Assembly: GCA_033398695.1 (NCBI GenBank)
Contig: CM065815.1
Location: 13,856,501 to 13,920,500 of the forward strand
Direction of reading: 5' to 3'
Origin: Orobanche coerulescens
Lineage: Eukaryota; Streptophyta; Magnoliopsida; Lamiales; Orobanchaceae
Length of the DNA stretch: 64,000 nt
In this document: piece after piece, positions 46,715 to 57,120 of the stretch
How positions within the stretch are numbered: position 1 is the first letter of the stretch
Layout: every line of letters begins with the position of its first letter
The notes under the pieces: model-generated
What the model was told of the DNA's origin: nothing
Seen by the model: the letters and a program-made list of their open reading frames with translations, nothing else
Database searches by the model: none
Position numbers and translations under genes: made by a program

Positions 46715-46887
46715 CTTTTATAGGAGGAGGCGGGGACCCGATTGCAATAAGGGAAAACCTCGTGGGTCGGATCTCAAACGACGCTATAGTTGACTCCTCG
46801 AGACTCGCAGACGCGTCTTTTCAAGGACGCGTCAGCCGAGGAGTCATTAATGACCGTTGGCGTCCTCCAATAGAAGCCCGACACGTG
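46715..46887 (-). promoter_or_regulatory. promoter of the minus-strand paralogue
   Basis: TATAAAAG at 46,722-46,715, GAAAAGACGCGT at 46,822-46,811 and CACGTG at 46,882-46,887. CCCACGAGGTTTTCCC before the TATA box matches CCCCGAGGTTTCTCC in the other promoter. Confidence 0.6.
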
Positions 46888-47782
46888 CACGGAGACTTTT
46901 CAACGCCCGTTGTTTTTTCCCGCGCAGTTCAGCGGCCAGCCAGGTCGTCCGAATTGTATTCGGGTTACACGAATTGGACTCGTGTAACCCGAATTTTTGG
47001 AATCCGGTAACCCATATTTTCAACCTTCCTCAATATTATTTTTTTTGAAGTTGACTCGAAATTATATTACTCGAAATTATAATATATGACTCGAATTTTA
47101 TTCGAGTAAAGGTCAATTTCGACAATTTGGGTATCAAAAGAGTTGTTACTAAACTTGGGACAGAAAAGAATATTACTATATGCCAAAGGGCAAAACAAGC
47201 TATTTCGTAGGGATTTCGCGACGACATGTCGTCTGCAAAATCGAATACACAAATTTCCAACTTCACGCTGCGGCAAAAATTTAATATACATATATGTGAC
47301 GACTTGTCGAGGCTAGAAATCTTGATGTTTTTCGGAAGGCTTGTTGATGCAAAAATAGGAATCACTAAATTACCTTTCTTTAAAAAAAAAGGGAATTACT
47401 TGTACCCAAAAAAAAAAAAAAAAAAGGGAATTACTTAAATTTTTTAATTAGTATGAGCAACAACATGTCGATGTATTTGATCCAACTATTTGTGACAGCA
47501 TGTCGTGGCAAAAAAGAACTCACAAAACATTTATTATTAAATTATTTCCATGAAAAAACTTAGTAAATTATTACATAAGCTTCTTAATTAAATGTAAAAT
47601 AAAATTGGGGACGTTTTTTTAAAACTAAAAGAAGGATGATTTTAGCGACAACTGTTGTAGTCAGAAAAAAGGGGTTTTAGCAAAGTAGCCCATTGAGTTT
47701 TACAAAATAAGCTATTTACTTCACTCTTAAATTAAATGGGTCAATTACTCTCTTTATTTTTAAAAATGGGTCAATTATTTCA

Positions 47783-48781
47783 TGTTGGAATATAGTTGGA
47801 CCGGGGTACACCATTATATACCTGTGCTCTGAAAAAGCTAAAAGAAAGTAGAAGATGAGACAACAAAATAATTAATTGAATTGAAATAACAATTACAGAT
47901 TGAATGTTGTCAGAATTGTTCTGCTCGATGTTGTCGTAACACTCCAGGGAACAATCTGGAACTCGCCGGAACAGAATGCTTCAAATCGTATCCGTAGACG
48001 CTGGAACAGAACTAGTAATAGGCCGAGTCGAGGAAAACCTCTTTCCGCAAGACGAAATACGCCCCGGCTAGTGCTCACGGTTTGGCGTATCGTCCCCAAA
48101 GATAAAACGGCTTCGTCTTCTTGGTAGTAGCACCACAAACCAAGAAGCTCCAACGAACTAGATGATGGTGAGGACTAAGAAGCTGTATTAAATTTGAGAA
48201 TGCAAGTTTTGTAAACAATGACAATGAAAACATATGGAGAGCTCTCTTGTTTTCATGTGTTCAAAAGTTATGCAAAACAACATGCACCACCTATCAAATT
48301 ATGCAAATGAGCTCCCTATAAATAGGCAAGCCACACATGTAGGAGACATAAAGATGATCATTCAATTTGTAAGTGTAACCTCCAAGTAACCCCTCTACCA
48401 AATTGAATATGGAGATGTAACCTCCCAGCAAGCATTACACCTTGGTGTAACTCCCAACCAGCAATTAATAACAGTTGTAACTCTCATAGCTGTTTCAAAT
48501 TTGATTCAAAAATCAGCTGTTACAACTGTAACTGTCGAACAGAAAATGTTGACGCAAATGTTACGGCAACATTGTAGTCAACATGTGCACTATTTGTTCG
48601 AATTTCCAGCAAACTAGTTAAGAACTAGTTGCCAAATACCAAGGCTCAAGGTCAAGGATGTGCACTCTAATAATAGCTCGGTTGGTGCTCATTACAAACC
48701 ATTTATCACTCACCGAAATTCGGTTTTGAGCCAATGATTATAACACAAGAAATTGGTCAACTCAAAACCAAATTTCCAACA
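47783..48781 (+). repeat. probable solo LTR (Copia-like)
   Basis: TGTTGGAATATAG...ATTTCCAACA, about 1 kb with matching TGTTGGAA/TTCCAACA ends. Flanks TTTCA and TTTCC agree in 4 of 5 positions, like a decayed TSD. TATAAATA at 48,317-48,324 gives plus orientation. No second LTR or interior nearby. Confidence 0.55.
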
Positions 48782-50080
48782 TTTCCACCGTAAATTAAAT
48801 AGGTAAATTACTCTTTTGTGTTTTTAAAAAATTGCATCCCGGTCCTTCTATCATATTTTTCATAATGGAGTGATTTGCAATATTCAGATAAAATACAAGG
48901 GACTAACATACAACTTTTTGAGAATACATGAGGGTAATATGTCTATTTAGTTTTTATCACGGTAATTCGCCTACTTTTTTTTTAAATATGTAGAGAAATT
49001 GGCTAATTCACAGTGGTTAATAGTACGTCATTAAGTCTCAAAAAAAGGTTGGGCTATTGACAGCCCCCTATTTCAGACCCCATGTTTTATAAACATCTTT
49101 TCACCCCACTATTTTATACCCTACTAACATCTTTTCAAATAATTTCATCTATATATATATATATAAAAGATGGATCAAATGAGAATATTTATTGAGTAAG
49201 AAATAAAAATAAATCTGAATCATCGACCTTGTGTGATTCACGGTCCAGATTACATTACGCATAAAAAATTATACATTTCATGCAATAAAATGTCAAATAT
49301 TAAAGTTATGCATTATATGCATCAAAATATTGATGGATTAAAACAATGCATTGCATGCATAAGTTTTCATGTGAATACATCATGACCATCCATTTAATCA
49401 AGCTATATGTAATAAATTCATCCTTATCTCTAACTTAAAACTCATTCTCACCAGAACCACCCTGTATATATACATAGATATATAGATGTAAATATGGATA
49501 TTAGTATATTTTTTTATTTTTATTACTATTTCTCTTATGATTGTATTTACTAAAATTTCAAACGTCAACACTTTTAAAAGTACGATTAGAAAAAAGTATT
49601 GATTGTACACGTCTATTCGACTTAGATATGGTGCAACCCATGTCGATGCAATTGAATGCCTGAAACGGGACCATTGTGGCTATACAGGAGGCATTGGGTG
49701 CCCTCCTTAATGCTATTTTAACAAACGGTTTGTCTAGTGCGTCCCCATGGAAAACCGTTTAACAAAATAGTTGCTATTGAGGTGCCCGATTGCAATAACA
49801 TGTTGATACCATGTAGACTAGACCGAAGTGGTAAAAGCAACAGAAAAGAGAGAAAATGACCGACACACAAAAAACAAGCTGGCAGCCATTGATTTGTCCG
49901 CATAAACCTCATGACTCATGAGTCGGGGAGAAGATATAAATACTTTAATTAAGTGCAATCTTTCTTTAGAGGATCTTTCTTTACGACAAATGAGGTATAT
50001 GAATAAGCAATACCCCTCACAAAAACGTACCCCTCTCACTTTTTTTGCTTTTTTGTGGGATTACATTTACGTGAGAATAG
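48782..50080. other. AT-rich non-coding interior of the inverted-repeat element
   Basis: Contains (AT)n at about 49,149-49,165 and A/T-runs. Sequence after the solo LTR (TAAATTAAATAGGTAAATTACTC) resembles that before it (47,731-47,775), perhaps an older repeat. No gene recognised; the short frames are accidental. Confidence 0.45.
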
Positions 50081-50254
50081 CCGGTTTTGCCTTTTTGAAT
50101 ATAGTATTATTTTTCAAGTTTAGCAACAATTCTTTTGATACCTAAATTTGGAATTGACCTTTACTCGAATATATTTGAGTCATATATTGTATTTTTGAGT
50201 AACATAATTTCGAGTCAACTTCAAAAGATATACAATATTGAGTAAGGTTGCCTA

Positions 50255-50690
50255 TCGGGTAACACAAATTAGACCATCGAGTTACCCGAATTCGAGTTAC
50301 CCGATAAGAATTTGAGTTACCCGTAACGAACTCGAGTTACCCGATACGAATTCTTGCCCCGAATTCGAACTCGAGTTACCCGATTTGCATTCGTGTTACC
50401 CGAATTCGAGTAACTCGACAGAACTCGAGTTACCCGATTTGAATTCGTGTTACCCGAATTCGAATAACTCGACAGAACTCGTGTTACCCGATACGAATTT
50501 GTGTTACCCGAATTCGAACTCGAGTTACCCGATTTGAATTCGTGTTACCCGAATTCGAGTTACTCGACAGAACTCGTGTGACCCAAGTAACAGTTCGAGT
50601 TACTCGGTATATTCTCGAGTGACTCGACCTCGAGTTACCCGGTGAAAAATTGTGATACTCGTTTGTCTAATTCGTGTTACCCGATTGTCA
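50255..50690. repeat. tandem array of GTTACCCGAATTCG units (about 53 bp period)
   Basis: Units of the type GAATTCGTGTTACCCGAATT followed by CGAGTAACTCGACAGAACTC. Each unit is itself partly palindromic (GTTACCCGAATTCGAGTAAC), so single strands could fold. Confidence 0.7.
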
Positions 50691-51461
50691 ACCTTCCTCA
50701 ATATTGTATATTTTTGAACTTGACTTTTTATGTTACTCGAAAATATTGTTGGATTTCTGTCGTAGAATCTTGCTGGGTGAAAAAATAAATTACAACTCGA
50801 AACTAAAATTACAACTCGAAACAGAAATTACAAACTTGTACGGAAATGAAAAATACAAAACTCGAAACAGAACTGAAAATACAAGAAACTAAATGTAATA
50901 TCCGCAATTTTCGATTTTCGGTAAATTTCATTTTTCGGCCGAAGTCCGTTTTGACGACTCTCTCATGACCGTTTCGTCATTCTGAAAATGATTAATTCTA
51001 CACTTTTTGACATCCGAGTTCGTTTCGGTGTCGTTTTGTTGAGTTCTGTGCTTTTTAGCGACTTTTCCGCACTTGAGTTCGATTCTTGCGAATCTCGTTC
51101 GAAACTGTTGTTTCGAGTTTCCTGTAAGTCCGTTTAACTTTTTTAGACGTGTTGTGAACTTCAGTTTGGTTATTCGATCACGTATCGTGATTTCCGGGCA
51201 TTTTGGGCCATTTTGTAATTTCTTAAAAGTTACGGGTATCCGTATCTGTAATTGTTGTCTCGACCCGTTTCTTGGCCGCGTATGATTAATTATTGTATTA
51301 TGTTTTCATTTCGGGTCGTTGATGTCGTCCGCGAACTTTTCGTCGTGTTCGCCTGCGTGCGTTTTGAAATCGAGTCGCCGAGCCACAGTGTTCGAAAGGC
51401 CGCCGACGGCTATGGATCGCCGGACGACAGGCACCGGCCGACGGTGCGGGTAGAACCGGCG

Positions 51462-51760
51462 TAGCGCACGCTACGTCCGGAAGGCTGCGCGCGCGCTAAC
51501 CGGCAGGTGTAGCGCACGCTATCCGCCGCCTAACGCACGCTTATCGGGTCCAGACAGTGGAGTCTGGGGTTCTGAATCGGCAGTTTCGGCAGTAGCGCAC
51601 GCCATCGTCGGACGCCGCAGACGCCACGGCTCGCAGTAGCGCACGCTACGGACGGAAGGTCGCGACGCTTACTCGCCGAAAGCTTAGTCCGTAAGGCCAC
51701 CGGATCGCGGCCTGGTCGATAAGACGCTAGCTCTGGCACTTAGCGCGCTAGTCCGGCCCA
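51462..51760 (+). promoter_or_regulatory. dyad cluster in G 5' LTR
   Basis: TAGCGCACGCTA and variants upstream of the TATA box; in the 3' LTR the corresponding cluster is at about 56,745-57,040 before TATAAAT at 57,050. Confidence 0.66.
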
Positions 51761-53605
51761 GTATAAATGCGGCAGAGCAGCCTCATTCTCACTCAGTTTT
51801 CATTTCCTTTTTTATCGATCCGCGGCTGGAGCTTCGGAGGTGACGAATCCATGTTGTTTAACAACAAATCCACGAAGTTCTTGAGTTCATAACATCAATC
51901 AATCATCCGTTATCATCCTTTGATCCAGCGAATCAAGGTAATCTTCCTTAGAACCCTAATTTCGTGAATTTGAGGGGTTTTGCATTTTTGTCCGATTCGT
52001 TCCGTGTTGTTGATTAATTCATGATGGGTATGATTAATCTTTGTAGTATTCTTGTGTTTAACATCATTTAATCCATTGTTCTTCGTCGAATCGAAGTATA
52101 TTTCTTAATTTTCTTCGAATCGACTTTTTGGGGGATTTGTCCTCGATCTCGTTTTTCATCCGTTTTTGATGGATCGATTATGGTTAAATGATGTTGTTAA
52201 ACATATTCCATGGATTGTATATCCATATTTCAACTTGGAATTCCATTTTCGGGTTTTGACGGAACGAATCGTGTTCTTAGCCGTTTTGGGGGAAACGCTT
52301 GAACTTTCGTCATTCGTTCTTTGAATTCAACGGCTTTAAGTCGTGTTAGGGGATTCATTTCATTGTTGTTATTGTCCTTCGTAGTTTATGAACGCGAGTT
52401 GGCGATTGGTGGAGTCGGCGGGTTCGTAGTCGGTTCGTGTCAACCTACTTCGGTCGATTCTCCGCGTTGTTCTTATTCGAGGCAAGTACCTTGCCCATAC
52501 TTTTATTATTTTATGGATATGATGATCGGTGATCGTCTTGGTGTGTTTGTTTGGTTGTTTGAAATGAAGTTTCAAAAGATTTCGGTTTGGCCTCGTTAAA
52601 GGGTCTCTTTCAAAACGCGTGTGTGTTTTGTGAACGGTGTGTTTTGGGAATTGATTATGATTTGATCATTTGGAATGTTGAAGGCTTTGATGATATCCCT
52701 GTTGTTTAAAGTTATGGAATCGTGTATTCCGTGTTTAATCTTGTTATTGTGTTTTGAAGAGTTTGATAACGGTGTCGAGTTAGTGGCCATCTCTAGTGAG
52801 TATTCTTAATGAACTTACATTCTTAGCATATTAGTATTGCATGAGTAACGTGTGTGTGTGTATGCTCACTATGGGTTAGATCCGACGGGGTCTCGGTAGG
52901 GGTCCACGGAGGGGTGGATCCGCGAGCTTGCTTTTAACCACTATGGGTTAGATCCGACGGGGTCTCGGTAGGGGTCCACGGAGGGGTGGATCCGCGGTTA
53001 ATTGTGGTGCATTTTTGCAAATGTGATTTGATTATGGCATTTCCAGAAATGAGTGCTTTTGAATGGTTTTCATGATTGCATGCATCGACTAAGTGTGTAA
53101 GAGGTAAGTTGTTCGTTTGGCTTACTTGGCTAGGATGGCACTAGAGTATTTTGTTGTTTGTTTTAATTCCTTTATTTGTGGATTTTGATGTTGGGAGACG
53201 AACCTTGTGGTCGTTCTTGTGTACTATGAGTTGATGATATTTGGGCCTAAAATCCCAACGGTTTTGTAAAGGTCATTTGACGGATTTGGGGCTAAAATTC
53301 CAACGGTTTGGTAAAGGTTATTTTATGGAAAGTAAACCTTTGGGGCGGTGACCCCTTTTGTCTTTTGGATTTTGAAAAGTAGGATTTAATAATCCTAAAT
53401 TGTTTTCTATTAAAACTCTCGATGGCATTCTAAACTGTTTTATAAATTTTTCCATTGATTTGTGATCTTTCGATTTTGGAACGTTTTCTCAAATTCTTGC
53501 CTCGAGAAGTGCTTTTCGTTTCGTTTGGATCTTTGAGGATTCCTGGTTATTGTTATTCGTGGAATGTGAATTGTATGGCTCGTATTTGCACTTTGTTCTT
53601 GCACT

Positions 53606-53648
53606 AGCAAAACAGTGGAGTTTTGCTAACCCCCGAGTATTCGGGGGT
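53606..53648 (+). promoter_or_regulatory. double hairpin in G LTR
   Basis: AGCAAAAC-AGTGGA-GTTTTGCT (perfect 8-bp stem) followed after one base by ACCCCCGA-GTAT-TCGGGGGT (perfect 8-bp stem). It is in the transcribed part of the LTR, about 1.85 kb past the TATA box. Confidence 0.6.
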
Positions 53649-54007
53649 GGATGTCTGTTTTTGCATTCAGGTTTTAAAGCATAATACAAGGTCGGCACGA
53701 AGGATGATGAAAGATGATCGATACTAATCACATGAGGAAACGTACATTGTTTATTGGTTCAGTTGTACTTTATTTTCCGCTGCTATATTTTTCCCGTTGT
53801 ACGGGTGTGGTTGTGTTTTGACCCCTGCGTGGGCATGAGTTGTATTTGAGTTGTATGTATTTATTGAAAGACCAAATCGGTCTACTGAGTCATTTTGGCC
53901 TTAAAGGCATGGTTGAGTTGTTATATGTTGTTACCAGCCTGGTAGATCCTTGAGGAAAGGTTCTACGGCGTGTAATATCCCTGAGCGGATTGGGGGTGTT
54001 ACATAAA

Positions 54008-54020
54008 TGGTATCGGAGCC
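54008..54020 (+). promoter_or_regulatory. element G primer binding site
   Basis: TGGTATCGGAGCC, 4 bp after the 5' LTR. Confidence 0.75.
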
Positions 54021-56122
54021 AGGTTGAGGAAAACCTAGGCTGTCGGGTCAAGTCGTGCTGTTTAAGTCTTGTTTCGTCGGATTTTATCTGACTGAGTCGT
54101 GTCGCGACGCGTCGTTTGAGTTTGTTGGTCGTGATTAGTATCGTGGGGCGATCATCATCTTCGTGCGACCTGTGGAAGTAAGTCTCCCTTCTTTGTGTTG
54201 TGCCTCGTGTGACACAAGCTATTTTTATGATTATTTGTTAAGTGGTGGAATCCTTATGTGGATTTTGATTTCACGATATGTATTTAGTCGACTCTCGTAT
54301 TTGATTTATACGAGGAGTGTCGTCGCTTGTGATGTCTTTTTATTGTTGTTTTTGTCCGTTGCTGATGATTTTCGAATCGATTTGCACGTTTTACAAGTTC
54401 TATTGTGGAAGCTTTGTGCTTATACGCGTTCGACTTGTTCGCTAGCCAGTGCGGGAGTGTCCTTAGAGGCCTCGAATGGGGTCAGTGGTTTTGTTCTGAA
54501 TGTGGTATTTTATCGTTTATTTCCGTTTAAAGACATGTATTGTCTAGATTTTAAACGTTTTGATGCGTGTACTAGGAGTTATTTTAGTGAACGTTGATAT
54601 GTGCGAGTTTTGGGCATTCTGGCCTATTGGATTTTTGAAAACCTTGAGTATCTTAGAAAAATAAATTTCGAGACATACTTTTCAAATGAGTTATTTTCTT
54701 GTGGTACATCCAAGGTGCCACAATATATTTCAAAAAATTTCTACCTCGAGGACCAAAATGCTTTGAGATATTTTCAATGTTTTAGAAACACTTTTATTTA
54801 GACCCGAGGGTCGAATATTCCGAAAGTTTTCACTAAGAGAAAGTGTCCTCATTTTTATCAAATGCGAAATGGTTCTCCAAAGTCTCGATAACGATGTTTC
54901 ACGTTTGTACTTTATTTTGAAAGGTGATACTCAAGATCAACCAGTGTTCTTCTAAATTATTTTCAAAATGAGGTTTTCGTTTTTAAAACCTATCCATTCT
55001 TGTCCTCAAGATCTAGTGATTTCTGCGTTGTCGCGCATGTGCGAGCTGTTAGAGCTTAGTTTGGTATGACCGTGTGCATCGGTGATGGTTCCGTTATGTG
55101 TCGGTTGTTTAATGTCTTGTTACCTTGCTCCCGTTTTTGTGAATTTCGTGGATGAGGTCGGAGGTAATGCCCGTACTATTTTGACTTCTGTATTTTCTCT
55201 TTCTCCAGTCTATCGATTCGCCCATGTTCGTTGATACTTTATGAACTTGTTCTGTATTTCGGTTTCATCGTCCGAACGAGCTGCGACCTTATTGTGGGTC
55301 GATCTGGTTATCGCTGTGACTTTTTCGGGTTCGGTTCGATTCTTGTGAACCTTGTTCGGGAGTGACATCATATGGTTCTATTAGTTCTTTTATTCGAAGT
55401 GGATCAGATTTGGAACTCTTATGTTTTCGACTTGGTCGACTCATTATGTTCGTTGACATTTCTGAGCTTGTCCTGCCCCTTGTTTTTGTTGATCGAACGA
55501 GTGTGGTATTGTTTCGGAATAACTCGTTTGTCGTTGTGACTTTTCAGTCGCTATTCCCTTTCCTGTGGATCTTATGGGAATGCATGTCTTGTAGTTCTCA
55601 CTAGATCATCCTAGGAGTTGTTGTTTGAATTTTATTATCCTTCGTGTTTCGGACATGATTGTTCGATTTTTGTTGTCTCGATCGTTTGTTTGTTCGGTTT
55701 TTGTTCTCGTTTCGTGATTGTTGAGCATTCAGGCTCCTTCCTAATTCCCTTAAGTTCGGGAAATTAGTCTCGTTTTCGATCTTCCAACCCTTGGGCGGTG
55801 GAATTCCGTATTTGTTCAGCGATTGGCTCGCGTTTTGATTGATGTACCGTTGGGTTGGTCAATCGTGTTGATTTTCGTTCGTTGTGTTTTGTGATTGTTC
55901 GGATAATTGACTTGATTGTATTATCCATTTGATGACGCTTGTCACTTGTTGGTTTTATTATATCCCTAACGGCAACGTTGTGTTGGTCGTCATGGAACGT
56001 GTTTTCACACCGTATGTTCCGTTGCGTTGTTTGTAACGTTTTGCCGTTGGGCGTTAGTTACGCATTTCTTGCGTATCTCGTTGAGTTTTCCTGGCGGGAT
56101 ATTGCTTCTCCCTACTTGTTTT
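54021..56122 (+). other. element G non-coding interior
   Basis: About 2.1 kb without any recognisable retroelement domain; the longest frame (54,163-54,597) has no family resemblance. It shares long similar stretches with 60,290-60,600 and 61,440-63,170 of H. Confidence 0.6.
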
Positions 56123-56141
56123 AAGTTTCGGGACGAAACTT
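56123..56141 (+). promoter_or_regulatory. pre-PPT palindrome of element G
   Basis: AAGTTTCGGGACGAAACTT, then CTTTTAAGGAAGGTAGAA and the 3' LTR. Confidence 0.68.
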
Positions 56142-56159
56142 CTTTTAAGGAAGGTAGAA

Positions 56160-57120
56160 TGTAATATCCACAATTTTCGATTTTCGGTAAATTTCTTTTT
56201 TCGGCCGAAGTCCGTTTTGACGAATCGCTCATGACCGTTTCGTCATTCTGAGAATGATTAATTCTACACTTTTTGACATCCGAGTTCGTTTCGGTGTCGT
56301 TTTGTTGAGTTCCGTGCTTTTTAGCGACTTTTCCGCACTTGAGTTCGATTCTTGCGAATCTCGTTCGAAACTGTTGTTTCGAGTTTCCTGTAAGTCCGTT
56401 TAACTTTGTTAGACGTGTTGTGAACTTCGGTTTGGTTATTCGATCACGTATCGTGATTTCCGGGCGTTTTGGGCCATTTTGTAATTTCATAAAAGTTACG
56501 GGTATCCGTATCTGTAATTGTTGTCTCGACCCGTTTCTTGGCCGCGTATGATTAATTATTGTATTATGTTTTCATTTCGGGTCGTTGATGTCGTCCGCGA
56601 ACTTTCCGTCGTGTTCGTTCCGTGCGTTTTCGGAAATCGAGTCGTCGAGCCCTGGTGTTCGAAAGGCCGGACGGCTATGGATCAAGCCGGACGATTATGG
56701 CACGGCCGGACGATTGCAGGCACCGGCCGGACGGTGGGTAGAACCGGCGAGCGCACGCTTACGCCCGGCACGCGCGCTAACCGGCAGTGTAGCGCACGCT
56801 ATCCGCCGCCTAACGACGCTTATCGGGTCCAGACAGGTGGAGTCCTCGGGTTCTCGAATCGGTTAGGCTCGGCGGTAGCGCACGCCATCGCCGGACGCAG
56901 ACGCTACGGCCTGCAGGTAGCGCACGCTACGGCCGGAAGGCTGCGCACGCTACCTGGCCGAGCAGTCTAGTCCAGAAGGCCACTGGATCGCGGCCTGGGT
57001 CGATAGCGCACGCTAGCTCGGTAGCCTAGCGCGCGCTAGTCCTGCCCAGTATAAATGCGGCAGAGCAGCCTCATTCTCACTCAGTTTTCATTTCCTTTTT
57101 TATCGATCCGCGGCTGGAGC
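56160..57120 (+). repeat. element G 3' LTR, first part
   Basis: Matches 50,894-51,834 and breaks off at CCGCGGCTGGAGC, exactly where H begins. The rest would lie past the window. Confidence 0.85.

Larger units (their letters stand above)
22555..46930 (-). mobile_element. element E: Tat-like gypsy, 5' part missing, containing D and F
   Basis: The 3' LTR (22,555-22,946 plus 32,797-33,389) begins TGTTGTTACCCAAAATATT, like array B, and is followed by the same PPT (ATTGCCCCCC at 33,390 on the plus strand). The interior next to it holds a plus-strand (antisense) gene and a minus-strand paralogue. Antisense extra ORFs between pol and 3' LTR are known in Tat-lineage elements. Neither gag-pol nor the 5' LTR is seen to the right; the similarity to E-type sequence fades at about 46,930, where the foldback-like repeat begins. 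The missing part may be deleted or may lie beyond the window. The right boundary is approximate. Confidence 0.65.
46931..50893. mobile_element. inverted-repeat (foldback-like) element with GTTACCCG subrepeats, containing a solo LTR
   Basis: About 190 bp at 47,012-47,210 recurs in reverse complement at about 50,085-50,255 (shared blocks such as GAAGTTGACTCGAAATTAT and AAGTTTAG...TCTTTTGATACC). Both arms have GTTACCCGAATTCG subrepeats on the outside: a few at 46,945-47,010 and a long array at 50,255-50,690. A third partial arm, in the left-arm orientation, follows at 50,690-50,760. The interior is AT-rich and non-coding. Long terminal inverted repeats with tandem subrepeats suggest a foldback or Mutator-like non-autonomous DNA transposon. 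I could not define its exact ends or TSD. Confidence 0.5.
50894..54003 (+). repeat. element G 5' LTR
   Basis: TGTAATATCCGCAATTTTCG...GGGGGTGTTACA, about 3,110 bp. Dyads TAGCGCACGCTA at 51,462, 51,510 and 51,637 with variants between; TATAAAT at 51,762-51,768. Two copies of GGGTTAGATCCGACGGGG plus ...GGGGTGGATCCGCG at 52,870-53,000. Double hairpin at 53,606-53,648. Confidence 0.87.
50894..57120 (+). mobile_element. element G: non-autonomous LTR retrotransposon with 3.1-kb LTRs (3' LTR split by H)
   Basis: 5' LTR 50,894-54,003, PBS, a 2.16-kb interior without gag or pol motifs, a pre-PPT palindrome and the first 961 bp of the 3' LTR. The LTR backbone matches A and H. The interior matches most of the H interior. 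The right TSD is outside the window. Confidence 0.83.

Noticed and set aside
47900..48127. 75-codon frame inside the solo LTR
   Set aside because: No conserved motif; it is explained as LTR sequence.
50255..50690. CRISPR-like regular repeats
   Set aside because: Units are diverged, partly palindromic and without unique spacers, in a plant transposon setting.
54163..54597. 144-codon frame in the G interior as a possible accessory gene
   Set aside because: Composition is T-rich and hydrophobic by chance, and the matching region in H is disrupted by the LTR-like fragment.
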